This document shows positions 8,519 through 17,113 of a stretch of DNA of 64,000 nucleotides, in pieces. The notes below the pieces were generated by a model. It ran no database searches, had not been told where the DNA came from, and saw only the letters and a list, made by a program, of their open reading frames with translations. The position numbers and the translations under genes are program-made. Origin of the DNA: Kumtagia ephedrae. Lineage in GTDB: Bacteria > Pseudomonadota > Alphaproteobacteria > Rhizobiales > Rhizobiaceae. Numbering within the stretch: position 1 is the stretch's first letter; every line of letters begins with the position of its first letter. The stretch covers positions 124,001-188,000 of the forward strand of contig NZ_PXYK01000005.1 of assembly GCF_003012745.1 (NCBI RefSeq), read 5' to 3'.

Positions 8519-9916
8519 GTGACAGCAACCCCTCAGCCAGGCCTCTCGGCCATGCCGATGCCTGACCCTCTCGACCTTCTGGAACGGAGCTGGCTGCGCT
8601 TCCGCGACGAGCGCACGCTGGTGCGGCGCGGCGGCAAGGTCGTCGAGGTCTCGCCGACGCACTATCGCGTGCGCGGGCTTTCGGCGGCGGCGCGGCTGGG
8701 CGACATGGTGGAATTGCGCGGCCATGGCGCGGCCCGCCGCGGCGAGGTCGTGCAGATCGGCGCGGACGAGGTCCTGGTCGCGCCCTTCGACCGCACCTCG
8801 GACGCCGGCATCGGCGACCTGGTCATGGTGCACGGACCGTTCGCGGTTACCCCGCATGCGAGCTGGCGCGGCCGCGTGATCGACGCGCTCGGCCGCGCCA
8901 TCGACAATGGCGCCACGCTGGTCGAGGGCGACCCGCGTCGGGCCGCCGACACGGCGCCGCCGTCGGCGCTGTCGCGCCAGCGCGTCGAGACCGGCTTCCG
9001 CACCGGCGTTCGCGTCGTCGACATCTTCACGCCCATCTGCTTCGGCCAGCGCCTCGGCGTCTTCGCCGGCTCGGGCGTCGGCAAGTCGACGCTGCTGGCC
9101 ATGCTGGCTTCGGCGGGAGCCTTCGACACCGTCATCGTCGCGCTGGTGGGAGAGCGCGGCCGCGAGGTGCGCGAGTTCCTGGAGGACACGCTTGGCGAGC
9201 GCAACATGAGGAAGACGGTGGCCGTCGTCGCCACCAGCGACGAGAGCGCCATGATGCGCAAGCGCGCGCCGGACACGGCCATGCGCGTCGCCGAACATTT
9301 TCGCGACCAGGGCCATCGCGTGCTGCTGGTGCTGGATTCCATCACCCGCTTCGCCCATGCGCTGCGCGAGGTGGCGATCGGCACCGGCGAGCCCCCGATC
9401 TCGCGCGGCTATCCGCCCTCGGTCTTCACCGACCTGCCGAAGCTGCTGGAGCGCGCCGGACCCGGTGCCGACGGAAGCGGCTCGATAACCGCTATCATCT
9501 CGGTGCTGGTCGACGGCGACGACCACAACGACCCGATCTCCGACGCGGTGCGCGGCATCCTCGACGGCCATGTCGTGCTCGACCGGACGATCGCCGAGCA
9601 GGGTCGCTTCCCCGCCGTCAATCCGCTGTCGTCGATCTCGCGCCTGGCGCAAAAAGCCTGGAGCGGCGACCAGCGCGCGCTGGTGGCGCGGCTGAAGGCG
9701 ATGATCGCGCGTTTCGAGGACACGCGCGACATCCGCCTGCTCGGCGCCTACCAGGCCGGCGCCGACCCCGATCTCGACATCGCGGTCCGCCAGGTGCCGG
9801 TGATTTACGAGGCGCTCAACCAGTCGCCCGGTGATCCGCCCTCGGCCGATCCGTTCGCCGACCTCGCCCGTCACCTCAAAGCCAGGGAGAAGCCGAATGT
9901 TGTCCAGCCGGGCTGA
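8519..9916 (+). CDS. fliI: FliI, flagellar type III export ATPase
   Basis: 465 aa, homologous to the F1 beta subunit. Walker A AGSGVGKST lies at 183-191 and Walker B LLVLD at 269-273, with the family motifs GERGREVREFLE and PAVNPLSSISRL. It energises flagellar export with FliH and FliJ; candidate partners are encoded at 24.5 and 39.0 kb. I keep GTG 8519; ATG 8552 is an alternative. There is an 85-bp gap after flgF without a recognised promoter motif. Confidence 0.96.
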   Translation: MTATPQPGLSAMPMPDPLDLLERSWLRFRDERTLVRRGGKVVEVSPTHYRVRGLSAAARLGDMVELRGHGAARRGEVVQIGADEVLVAPFDRTSDAGIGDLVMVHGPFAVTPHASWRGRVIDALGRAIDNGATLVEGDPRRAADTAPPSALSRQRVETGFRTGVRVVDIFTPICFGQRLGVFAGSGVGKSTLLAMLASAGAFDTVIVALVGERGREVREFLEDTLGERNMRKTVAVVATSDESAMMRKRAPDTAMRVAEHFRDQGHRVLLVLDSITRFAHALREVAIGTGEPPISRGYPPSVFTDLPKLLERAGPGADGSGSITAIISVLVDGDDHNDPISDAVRGILDGHVVLDRTIAEQGRFPAVNPLSSISRLAQKAWSGDQRALVARLKAMIARFEDTRDIRLLGAYQAGADPDLDIAVRQVPVIYEALNQSPGDPPSADPFADLARHLKAREKPNVVQPG

Positions 9917-10532
9917 GGAATCGCCACACCGTTCGGCCGAAGCGGCACGCGCCGCGCCGGCACGCCGGTGGAGCGTCGCGCGGCTGTTCCGCCGGCGGCA
10001 GCCGAAGGCGCGAAAGCCGCCCTTCAGGCGCAAGCGCAGCGACCTGGTCGTGGCCGGCCTCGGCATCGCGCTCGGCTTCGGCTGCGCCGTGTTCCCCTGG
10101 TACATCTTCTTCAACCAGGAGAAATTCGGCATCCGCGCGCTGAAGTTCGAGGGCGGCGGCGAGCGCACCGCGCCGATCATGCTCGGCTCGGGCGGCGAGC
10201 GCGTCGGCGCGCCGATGTCGGCGGACGACATTCCGCCGATGCAGCTCGACCTGTTCGCGACCGGAACGGTGTCGCCCGGCGACGACGACGATGAGGACGA
10301 CGGCCCGCCCGAGCAATTTGCCGAGCAGCCGTTTCCGGAAGCCACGGTCGACTACCGGCTGGTCTATGCCGCTGCCGGCCGCGCCATGATCGCCGACGAG
10401 ACCGGCATGTGGGTGGTGCAGCGCGGCTCGCTGCTTCCCGACAACAGCAAGGTGGCGTCGATCGAGCAGCGCGGCGGCAAATGGGTGCTGGTGACGTCGC
10501 GGGAAAGGGTGGTGGAGTTGTCCGGGATGTGA
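9897..10532 (+). CDS. Single-pass membrane protein of the fliI operon, unknown function
   Basis: 211 aa. The N-terminus is very basic (residues 20-48), followed by one membrane segment at about 49-71 (VVAGLGIALGFGCAVFPWYI), an extracytoplasmic linker with an acidic DDDDEDDG run, and a conserved-looking C-terminal domain ending in RGGKWVLVTSRERVVELSGM. The ATG at 9897 is preceded by AGGGAGA and overlaps the fliI stop by 20 bp, implying coupling. Its place after fliI suggests a flagellar role, but I recognise no domain. Confidence 0.82.
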   Translation: MLSSRAEESPHRSAEAARAAPARRWSVARLFRRRQPKARKPPFRRKRSDLVVAGLGIALGFGCAVFPWYIFFNQEKFGIRALKFEGGGERTAPIMLGSGGERVGAPMSADDIPPMQLDLFATGTVSPGDDDDEDDGPPEQFAEQPFPEATVDYRLVYAAAGRAMIADETGMWVVQRGSLLPDNSKVASIEQRGGKWVLVTSRERVVELSGM

Positions 10533-10553
10533 GGCCTGCAGGAGGAGATCTGG

Positions 10554-10579
10554 AGCGGGCGGCCTTCATGCCGCCCGCT
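10554..10579. terminator. Hairpin at the convergent end of the fliI operon and the RES toxin gene
   Basis: Perfect 10-bp stem AGCGGGCGGC / GCCGCCCGCT with a CTTCAT loop. It overlaps the RES toxin stop codon and lies 22 bp past the plus-strand gene. There is no clear T-run on either side, so it may be a bidirectional transcript end or part of the island boundary. Confidence 0.45.
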
Positions 10580-11132
10580 ATGGAAGCGAGTTCCAGTCGA
10601 CAATTCCATGATCCCTGATGGTTTCCACCTGATCAGGATCGATGCGGCCGCAAAAGACAATCAGGTTCGAGGCGCCCGAACGCGCGCTCGGGACAATGAG
10701 TCCGTCATGTCCGTGAAAATGAGCCACTTCCGCGATCTCCTGCGTACGCGGATACTCGGCAGTTCGCTCAAGATAGGACATCCGCCCGTATTGCCTCGTA
10801 TCCAAGCCAAGAGCCTCCAGGACCGGCAAGGATGACAAGTCGAGGACATTCCGCAACCGGACCCGTAGCTCATGGAGTCCAAAGCGGAGACGGGAGGGTA
10901 CGACCGGCTGGCCTGCCCTCAGGTGAAACAGCATCTCGGCCAGGGCGCCGTCCCGCGTACGGGAGGTATAGAGAACCTCGAAGGTCGTATCGTCCCATCG
11001 CCCGCCTGCCGAACCGCAATCGGTCGGATCGCGGCCCTCGCGAGCCACTCTCCATACTACCTCGTCGAGCGATATCCCTTCGCGGCCATCCAGAGCATCG
11101 ATCAGGCGTATGTCGCGCGGACGAACAGACAT
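10578..11132 (-). CDS. RES-domain toxin of an Xre-RES toxin-antitoxin pair
   Basis: 184 aa, a full-length RES domain. The N-terminal part carries VVWRVAREGRDP then AGGRWDDTTFEVLYTS and DGALAEMLFHL, with conserved Arg (28/31), Tyr55 and Glu66; a Ser-rich SARSGASNLIVF segment follows at about 149-160. RES toxins such as MbcT and those of Pseudomonas and Sinorhizobium deplete NAD+. It begins 2 bp after the antitoxin stop. The block is less GC-rich than the flagellar genes around it and runs against them, suggesting acquisition. Confidence 0.88.
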   Translation of the reverse strand: MSVRPRDIRLIDALDGREGISLDEVVWRVAREGRDPTDCGSAGGRWDDTTFEVLYTSRTRDGALAEMLFHLRAGQPVVPSRLRFGLHELRVRLRNVLDLSSLPVLEALGLDTRQYGRMSYLERTAEYPRTQEIAEVAHFHGHDGLIVPSARSGASNLIVFCGRIDPDQVETIRDHGIVDWNSLP

Positions 11133-11134
11133 TC

Positions 11135-11479
11135 CTAGAGATATGCCCCCGCGTCCAATCGATTTAGAATTTGAAGAACCTCATCCGTCCTATTAGCATA
11201 GATTAAATCAATCGCCCTCGCTCCGTCCAGTTGTGGATGACGCGCATATAGCCAAATTCTGATCTCATCCCCAGAATAATATTCCTGCAGGCGTCCCACA
11301 ACGTAATGCAAATCAGAAATCCGAAGCTCATTGCTCGGCTGCGGTTTTGCAGCGCCACTCCGCCAGCGGGATACCGTCGCTTTCGACACATCAGTTATAT
11401 TCGCGATGTCTGTTCCTCGAAGTCCGCCATTGGTTTCGAGTTCCCCAATAATTCGCGCTACTGCATTCTGACCGGGCAT
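11135..11479 (-). CDS. Xre/MbcA/ParS-family antitoxin
   Basis: 114 aa. An N-terminal helix-turn-helix (residues ~20-50, IANITDVSKATVSRWRSGAA) is followed by the C-terminal toxin-binding domain of the family, recognised by EIRIWLYARHPQLDGARAID and TDEVLQILNRLDAGAYL. Such antitoxins bind and block RES toxins and repress their own operon. The antitoxin-first order, with the toxin 2 bp downstream, is the usual one. Base composition is visibly AT-richer than in neighbouring flagellar genes. Confidence 0.88.
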   Translation of the reverse strand: MPGQNAVARIIGELETNGGLRGTDIANITDVSKATVSRWRSGAAKPQPSNELRISDLHYVVGRLQEYYSGDEIRIWLYARHPQLDGARAIDLIYANRTDEVLQILNRLDAGAYL

Positions 11480-11568
11480 GATTATCGGCGCCCCACAGAA
11501 GAGAACATATCGGGCTGCGCCTGACGTTCGGGCAAAGGTTTTGCTCGCGACATGTCAATCCCACCCTC

Positions 11569-12876
11569 CTAGCGGAAATTCTCAAGCGCTGAATGCACCT
11601 TCTCTATATTTTCGGCATGATTAAACAAGCGCTTTCCTAGTTTTTTAATATTGTCCGCCGCTTCCGGAAAAGCGTTACTGTCAGGCTTCAGCTTGGTCAC
11701 AAAACGTGCTCTTCTCTCAATTTCAGTTAATTGGTGATCAAGAAAATGTTCAGCGCGTTTAAGATCAGGAACGCGCATCAGTGCGTCTACAAGTTTTCGA
11801 CTTTGGCGAACAAAATGTCTTCGGGGGTATCGCAACATATCCTCGAACCCATTTGGGCAACACTCTCTATCCCCGCAGGCGATATGCTTCCGTGCCCCAC
11901 GAGCATTGGCAAGCCACTGAAGCTCCTTCACAGTCAATGAGCGATTCATGTCAACTAAGGAAATTCTCGTCTGCGATTTGTGTAGACTCTCACCCTCAAC
12001 ACGTCGTGGAGTATTAAAACGCCAGTCACTCGCATCAAAACCTTCAAGTTTAGCAATACCGTGTGCAATGGCCGACGCCGCACCGAAGGCGAGCATTGCG
12101 GCACCTGTCATACCTCCCAAATAGTCGGCGATGATTGGACGTTCTATTTCGTGTAACCCACACAGTGCTTCAATATGCCAGCGCGTCGTAAGAGGAGCGG
12201 CATTGTTCTTAAGACCGGAAGCTCTAACCCACAAGCTGTCGAAAGGCGCATCGCGCAGCCGTTGAACTATTTGGTTTCGTCCTTCAGTGCTTTGCAAAAA
12301 AGTATGTGGCGCTATGAGAAGATAGTCTATTGCGATATGCTTGCCGCCCTCACGGTCAAGAGCTTCGCGCAAACGTATACAAGACCCAAAATCAACCTCT
12401 AGCCATTTCGGGAAATTAGGGTCGCCCAACCAATGAGTCGGCGCGAGAACTGCATCGATCGGGCGAGACGCTGCAAACCTTGCGATGGCACCAATAACGT
12501 CGGCTTTAGGGGAATGGCCAAAATAATCTGGACCGAGCACACCACCGCTAGTCAAAGCCGCCCAGGGAGCCTGTTGAACACGCCCCTCGAAACGACCTAA
12601 TGCCGCAAGTTCCGCCGTCTTGGGATCAAGAACAATCTCAACGCTGCGCTTCCTGAGGGCTGTAATCAACTCCAGCTGTTTGTCGATGCGCGACGCATCC
12701 ACAACCACGCGGTCAGGGCGGAAATCACCGGAAGCAAATAAATCCGCAAGAGCGCGTGAACCATCGTCCCCCAACCGATAGAACTGCCCAATCGGAGTGG
12801 TGTGTGAATTAAGATAGGGAAACGGGACAACGTTACCGGCCATCGGCCTAAGTTCCATTTCGGTTTCACCATACAA
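11569..12876 (-). CDS. Orphan 435-aa protein with Cys cluster, possible TIM-barrel (TGT-like) enzyme
   Basis: I do not recognise this protein with confidence. Alternating strand-helix blocks (RPDRVVVDASRID, SVEIVLDPKTAELAALGRF, HIAIDYLLIAP) suggest a TIM barrel. A Gly-rich GGMTGAAMLAFGAASAIAHG helix lies near 254-273, and a candidate metal site at C334, C339, C340 and H354 (ACGDRECCPNG ... YPRRH). That arrangement recalls, but does not match, the CxCxxC-H zinc site of tRNA-guanine transglycosylases. It lies 89 bp upstream of the Xre-RES pair on the same strand and shares its lower GC. Start ATG 12876 or ATG 12858; neither has a strong ribosome site. Confidence 0.7.
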   Translation of the reverse strand: MYGETEMELRPMAGNVVPFPYLNSHTTPIGQFYRLGDDGSRALADLFASGDFRPDRVVVDASRIDKQLELITALRKRSVEIVLDPKTAELAALGRFEGRVQQAPWAALTSGGVLGPDYFGHSPKADVIGAIARFAASRPIDAVLAPTHWLGDPNFPKWLEVDFGSCIRLREALDREGGKHIAIDYLLIAPHTFLQSTEGRNQIVQRLRDAPFDSLWVRASGLKNNAAPLTTRWHIEALCGLHEIERPIIADYLGGMTGAAMLAFGAASAIAHGIAKLEGFDASDWRFNTPRRVEGESLHKSQTRISLVDMNRSLTVKELQWLANARGARKHIACGDRECCPNGFEDMLRYPRRHFVRQSRKLVDALMRVPDLKRAEHFLDHQLTEIERRARFVTKLKPDSNAFPEAADNIKKLGKRLFNHAENIEKVHSALENFR

Positions 12877-12954
12877 AAATATGAAACGGATACGGAACTG
12901 TCAAGGAAACAATCATCTTGGTGCACCTCTATCCCTGCCCTCCCACACAAGCCC

Positions 12955-12979
12955 CGCGCAAGACTGGCCTCCTAGAGTT
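12955..12979 (+). promoter_or_regulatory. Class II flagellar promoter element upstream of flgB
   Basis: CGCGCAAG-N9-CTAGAGTT, 33 bp before flgB. Exactly 11 bp upstream is a second left block, CACACAAG at 12944-12951. Tandem half-sites at an 11-bp period are what an OmpR-type regulator such as Rem would be expected to bind. The promoter survived the insertion of the Xre-RES block just upstream. Confidence 0.62.
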
Positions 12980-13012
12980 CCGGACAACCGCCCGGAATCC
13001 GGAATATCGTGC

Positions 13013-13393
13013 ATGCAGCCCGTCAATCTCTTCAGCCTCGCCACCCGGCAAGCCGAATGGCTCTCGGCGCGCCAGGCGGCGGTCGCCGGCAACATCGCCA
13101 ACGTCAACACGCCGGGCTACCGCGCCGTCGACGTCGAAACCTTCGACAAGGTGCTCGACCGCACCGGCGTCAGCCTGACGGCGACCCAGCAGGGTCATTT
13201 CGGCCTGGGCGCCGAGCAGGCGAGCTTCAAGCTGCGCGACGACGACCGCAGCACCGCCGTCCTGCCCTCCAACAACACGGTGGTTCTCGAGCAGGAGCTG
13301 ATGAAGGGCGGAGAGGTCGCGCGCTCCTTCGAGCTCAACACGGCGATCGTCAAGGCCTTCCACCGCATGATGCTGATGAGCGCGAGGGGCTGA
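13013..13393 (+). CDS. flgB: FlgB, flagellar proximal rod protein
   Basis: 126 aa. The N-terminus ([20 protein letters not shown]) leads into the rod signature [22 protein letters not shown] 13013 was chosen because upstream in-frame starts would run through the promoter element. It is the first gene of a ten-gene operon (flgB to fliP), with flgC following after 4 bp. FlgB contributes to the proximal rod with FlgC, FlgF and FliE. Confidence 0.95.
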   Translation: MQPVNLFSLATRQAEWLSARQAAVAGNIANVNTPGYRAVDVETFDKVLDRTGVSLTATQQGHFGLGAEQASFKLRDDDRSTAVLPSNNTVVLEQELMKGGEVARSFELNTAIVKAFHRMMLMSARG

Positions 13394-13397
13394 CCGC

Positions 13398-13817
13398 ATG
13401 GATGCGCTCACCGCCACCCTGAAAGTCGCCGCGTCCGGCCTTGGCGCGCAGTCCGAGCGTCTGCGCGTCGTCTCCGAAAACCTCGCCAACGCCCAGTCCA
13501 CCGGCCAGGCGCCGGGTGCCGACCCCTATCGGCGCAAGACCATCAGCTTCGCGGCCGAACTCGACCGCGCCAGCGGCGGCTCGCTGGTCGAGGTGGTGAA
13601 GATCGATCGCGATCAGGCGGACTTTCCCGTCGAGTTCATGCCCGGCCACGAGGCGGCCGACGACGGCGGCTACGTCAAGATGCCGAACGTCAACGTCATG
13701 ATCGAGATGGCCGACATGACCGAGGCCAACCGCTCCTACGAGGCGAACCTGCAGGTCATCAAGCAGGCGCGCCAGCTCATCTCGCTCACCATCGACCTGA
13801 TGAGGCCGCAATCGTGA
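13398..13817 (+). CDS. flgC: FlgC, flagellar proximal rod protein
   Basis: 139 aa. It has the rod signature [20 protein letters not shown] and the C-terminal [20 protein letters not shown] helix. A Pro-containing [16 protein letters not shown] segment is typical of FlgC. The stop overlaps the GTG start of fliE. Length and motifs are normal. Confidence 0.95.
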   Translation: MDALTATLKVAASGLGAQSERLRVVSENLANAQSTGQAPGADPYRRKTISFAAELDRASGGSLVEVVKIDRDQADFPVEFMPGHEAADDGGYVKMPNVNVMIEMADMTEANRSYEANLQVIKQARQLISLTIDLMRPQS

Positions 13818-14122
13818 TCACCGGCATCGGCCCGCTCGGCCTCATCGCCCCGGTAGGCACTACGGGTGGTCCCGGCCCGTCCGGCGATACCACGGCGGAA
13901 GGCGGCGTCTCCTTCGCGGAAATGGTTTCGGACACCGCCGGCCGCACCGTCAACCGCATGCGCGAGGCCGAGCAGCTTTCGGTGGAGGCCCTGCAGGGCA
14001 AGGGCGACATGCGCCAGGTCGCCGACGCGGTGATGAGCGCCGAACAGTCGTTTCAGGCGGCGGTGGCGATCCGCGACAAGATCGTCGCCGCCTATCTCGA
14101 AGTCAGCCGCATGGCGATCTAG
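13814..14122 (+). CDS. fliE: FliE, MS ring-rod junction protein
   Basis: 102 aa, full length. The N-terminus is Gly/Pro-rich (to about residue 35), followed by the conserved [20 protein letters not shown] helix and the C-terminal [20 protein letters not shown] helix. FliE joins the FliF ring to the rod. The GTG start overlaps the flgC stop as GTGA, so translation is coupled; flgG begins 11 bp downstream. Confidence 0.94.
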   Translation: MITGIGPLGLIAPVGTTGGPGPSGDTTAEGGVSFAEMVSDTAGRTVNRMREAEQLSVEALQGKGDMRQVADAVMSAEQSFQAAVAIRDKIVAAYLEVSRMAI

Positions 14123-14133
14123 GAGCAGAAAAG

Positions 14134-14922
14134 ATGAGAGCACTCTCCATCGCCGCCACCGGCATGAACGCCCAGCAGACCAATCTCGAGGTCATCGCCA
14201 ACAACATCGCCAACATCAACACCACCGGCTTCAAGCGCGCCCGCGCCGAGTTCACCGACCTGCTCTACCAGGTCGACCGGCTGCAGGGCGTGCCGAGCCG
14301 CGCCAATGCCAGCATCGTGCCGGAGGGGGTGAACATCGGCCTCGGGGTCAAGACCGCGGCGGTGCGCAACCTCCACATCCAGGGCAGCCTCACCAACACC
14401 GGCAACAGATACGATCTGGCGCTGACCGGCAGCGGCTGGTTCCAGATCGACGGCGCCGACGGCGAGACGCTCTACACCCGCGCCGGCGCCTTCAACACCA
14501 ACGCCACCGGGCAGCTGGTGACGCTCGACGGCTATACCGTGCAGCCGGCGATCACCGTCCCGCCGGACGCCGTCGACGTCATCGTCAACAAGTCCGGCCA
14601 GGTGTTCGCGCGCATCGACGGCCAGATCGAGCTGCAGCTGCTCGGCCAGCTCACGCTGGCGAATTTCGCCAACGAGTCGGGACTGGCCGCGCTCGGCGAC
14701 AACCTTTTCCGCGAGACGCCTGCTTCCGGCGCGGCCATCGTCGGCGTGCCCGGCGATCCCGGCTTCGCCACCGTCGAGCAAGGCTATCTGGAAGCCTCGA
14801 ACGTCGACCCGGTCAAGGAGATCACCGAGCTGATCTCGGCGCAGCGCGCCTATGAGATGAACTCGAAGGTGATCCAGGCCGCCGACGAGATGGCTGCCAC
14901 GGTCTCCAAGAACCTGAGGTGA
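14134..14922 (+). CDS. flgG: FlgG, flagellar distal rod protein
   Basis: 262 aa, the highly conserved length. It opens [20 protein letters not shown] and carries [15 protein letters not shown]. The C-terminal [15 protein letters not shown] tail is standard, as is [20 protein letters not shown]. FlgG builds the distal rod. It is preceded by AGGAG and followed after 4 bp by flgA. Confidence 0.97.
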   Translation: MRALSIAATGMNAQQTNLEVIANNIANINTTGFKRARAEFTDLLYQVDRLQGVPSRANASIVPEGVNIGLGVKTAAVRNLHIQGSLTNTGNRYDLALTGSGWFQIDGADGETLYTRAGAFNTNATGQLVTLDGYTVQPAITVPPDAVDVIVNKSGQVFARIDGQIELQLLGQLTLANFANESGLAALGDNLFRETPASGAAIVGVPGDPGFATVEQGYLEASNVDPVKEITELISAQRAYEMNSKVIQAADEMAATVSKNLR

Positions 14923-14926
14923 GACG

Positions 14927-15382
14927 ATGCGCGGCCGCCTGCTTCCCGCTCTCGCTGCCACGGCACTGCTGCTCGCCGCCGCGCAAGCCGTGGCGGGCGA
15001 AGCCGTGCTGGTGCCGAACCGCGTCATCTATCCCGGCGAGACGGTCGAAGCCGAGGCCTTGAAGACGGTGATCCTCGCCGAGGGCAAGGTAGCGCCGGAA
15101 GGCGCGGTGGTGGCGCTGACCGACCTCGAGGGCAAGGTCGCCAGGCGCACGCTGCTTCCTGGCCGCTACGTCAAGGTGAACGCCCTGCGCGAAGCCTATC
15201 TGGTCGAGAAGGGCGTGCCGGTGGAGATGGTGTTCGTCTCCGGCGGGCTCAGCATTTCGGCGACCGCGGTAAGCCTGCAGGCGGGCGCGGCCGGCGACAT
15301 GGTCAAGCTGCGCAATGCCGACAGCGGCAAGATCGTGTCGGGCATCGTCATGGCCGACGGCACCGTCAGGGTCGGCGGCTGA
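14927..15382 (+). CDS. flgA: FlgA, P-ring assembly chaperone
   Basis: 151 aa. A signal peptide (residues 1 to ~24, cleavage after QAVAG) is followed by the SAF-type region: VPNRVIYPGETVEAEALKTV, LPGRYVKVNALREAYLVEKG and the C-terminal ADSGKIVSGIVMADGTVRVG. FlgA guides FlgI polymerisation around the rod in the periplasm. It is the short form common in rhizobia. The stop overlaps the flgI ATG by 1 bp (TGATG). Confidence 0.93.
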   Translation: MRGRLLPALAATALLLAAAQAVAGEAVLVPNRVIYPGETVEAEALKTVILAEGKVAPEGAVVALTDLEGKVARRTLLPGRYVKVNALREAYLVEKGVPVEMVFVSGGLSISATAVSLQAGAAGDMVKLRNADSGKIVSGIVMADGTVRVGG

Positions 15383-16584
15383 TGCGGCGGCTGTTCGCGC
15401 TGGCGCTCGCGGCGCTGCTCGCCTGCCAGGCGGCGACGGCAGACGACAGCCGGGCCGGCCGCCGGCTCGGGCCGGGCGGCGATGACGGTACCGACAGCGG
15501 CGTGGGCGACCAGGCCGTGCTCTATGACGGCCGCGGCCTGACCACGGTACGCATCAAGGACATCGCCCAGCTGCAGAGCAGCCGCGACAACCAGCTGGTC
15601 GGCTACGGCCTGGTGATCGGGCTGAACGGCTCGGGCGACGGGCTGCGCAACGCACCCTTCACCGAGCAGTCGATCCGCGCCATGCTCGAAAACCTCGGCA
15701 TCGCCAGCGAGGGCGAGCGCTCGCGCGCCAAGAATGTGGCGGCCGTCATCGTCACCGCCAACCTGCCGCCTTTCGTCCAGCCCGGCGCGCGCATCGACGT
15801 GTCGGTGTCGTCGCTCGGCGACGCCACCTCGCTGCAGGGCGGCACCCTGGTGATGACGCCCCTCAAGGCGCCCAACGGCGAGATCTACGCGGTGGCGCAG
15901 GGCCCGGTATTCATCTCCGGCTTCACCGCGCAGGGGCAGGCCGAGACTTTGACGCAAGGGGTGCCGACCGCCGGACGCGTGCCCAACGGCGCCATCGTCG
16001 AGCGCGCGGTCGAGGCGGCGTTCGCCAGCCTCGGCACGCTGATCCTGCAGCTGCGCAACGCCGACTTCTCGACGGCGGTGCGCATGACCGACACCATCAA
16101 CGACTACTCGATGGAGCGTTTCGGCCGGCGCGTCGCCGCCGAGCAGGATTCGCGCACCGTCGTCATCAAGAAGCCGGACAAGATTTCCGCAGCCCGCTTC
16201 TTCGCCGAGCTGGAAAACCTCGTCGTCGACGCCGACGCTCCGGCGCGCGTCGTCGTCGACGAGCGGACAGGCACGATCGTCATCGGCAACCAGGTGAGGA
16301 TCGCGCGGGTCGCCGTCAGCCACGGTGCGCTTACCGTGCGCATCACCGAGGCGCCGCGCATCGTCCAGCCGGAGCCGTTCTCGGAGGGCGAGACGGCGGT
16401 CGAACCCTTCACCGCCATCGAGGCCGGCCAGCCCGACGCGCAGGTGGCGGTGCTGGACGGGCCGGACCTGCAGACCCTGGTCGCCGGCCTCAACCGCCTC
16501 GGCGTCAAGCCGGACGGCATCATCGCCATCCTGCAGGGCATCAAGTCGGCCGGCGCGCTGCAGGCCGACCTGGTGCTGCAATAG
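15382..16584 (+). CDS. flgI: FlgI, flagellar P-ring protein
   Basis: 400 aa. The signal peptide covers about residues 1-21 (ending QAATA). Conserved P-ring motifs follow: IKDIAQLQSSRDNQLVGYGL, GLNGSGDGLRNAPFTEQSI and the C-terminal LNRLGVKPDGIIAILQGIKS. The mature protein forms the bushing ring in peptidoglycan. It is coupled to flgA, and motE follows after 10 bp. Confidence 0.97.
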   Translation: MRRLFALALAALLACQAATADDSRAGRRLGPGGDDGTDSGVGDQAVLYDGRGLTTVRIKDIAQLQSSRDNQLVGYGLVIGLNGSGDGLRNAPFTEQSIRAMLENLGIASEGERSRAKNVAAVIVTANLPPFVQPGARIDVSVSSLGDATSLQGGTLVMTPLKAPNGEIYAVAQGPVFISGFTAQGQAETLTQGVPTAGRVPNGAIVERAVEAAFASLGTLILQLRNADFSTAVRMTDTINDYSMERFGRRVAAEQDSRTVVIKKPDKISAARFFAELENLVVDADAPARVVVDERTGTIVIGNQVRIARVAVSHGALTVRITEAPRIVQPEPFSEGETAVEPFTAIEAGQPDAQVAVLDGPDLQTLVAGLNRLGVKPDGIIAILQGIKSAGALQADLVLQ

Positions 16585-16594
16585 GAGGAGCGCC

Positions 16595-17113
16595 ATGACC
16601 CTACCGCATCGCCCTCGCACCGCAGGCCTCCGCAACGCCGCGCTTGCCGCCGCGCTGCTGCTGGCGGCCAGCGTGCCCGCCACAACCGAGACGATCCCGC
16701 TCTCGGGCACGGAATCCGCCTCTGAGATCGAAAAGTTCTGCACCGGCATCGCCGACGCCGCGCGCGACCGCCGCTACTCGCTGCAGGCAATGGAATTGAA
16801 GAAGCTCAAGGACGACATCGACGAGCGCATCAGGCGGCTCGAAGAGAAGCGGCGCGAATACGAGGACTGGATGAAGCGGCGCGAGACCTTCCTCGCCAGG
16901 GCGCAGGAGGACGTCGTGAAGATCTACGCCACGATGAAGCCGGACGCCGCCGCCGAGCGGCTTGCCGAGCTCGACGCGCGCCTGGCGGCCGGCATCCTGA
17001 TGAAGCTCGATTCGCGCAAGGCGGGCGTCATCATGAACGAGATGAACAGCAAGGCCGCGGCGACGCTCACCGCCATCATGGCGAGCGCCGCCCGCCGGGA
17101 AGATCCCTCATGA
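16595..17113 (+). CDS. motE: MotE, periplasmic chaperone for MotC
   Basis: 172 aa. There is a signal peptide (to about residue 30). A charged coiled coil at about 65-110 (LKKLKDDIDERIRRLEEKRR) precedes an MgtE N-terminal-like domain (VKIYATMKPDAAAERLAELD, then LAAGILMKLDSRKAGVIMNE). In Sinorhizobium meliloti MotE stabilises the periplasmic motility protein MotC, which is also encoded here. ATG 16595 follows AGGAGGAG at good spacing. The stop overlaps the flgH start by 4 bp. Confidence 0.9.
   Translation: MTLPHRPRTAGLRNAALAAALLLAASVPATTETIPLSGTESASEIEKFCTGIADAARDRRYSLQAMELKKLKDDIDERIRRLEEKRREYEDWMKRRETFLARAQEDVVKIYATMKPDAAAERLAELDARLAAGILMKLDSRKAGVIMNEMNSKAAATLTAIMASAARREDPS

Noticed and set aside
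8408-10345. Open frame of ~645 codons antisense to fliI
   Set aside because: A shadow frame opposite fliI and its downstream gene; Arg/His/Asp-rich with no recognisable domain.
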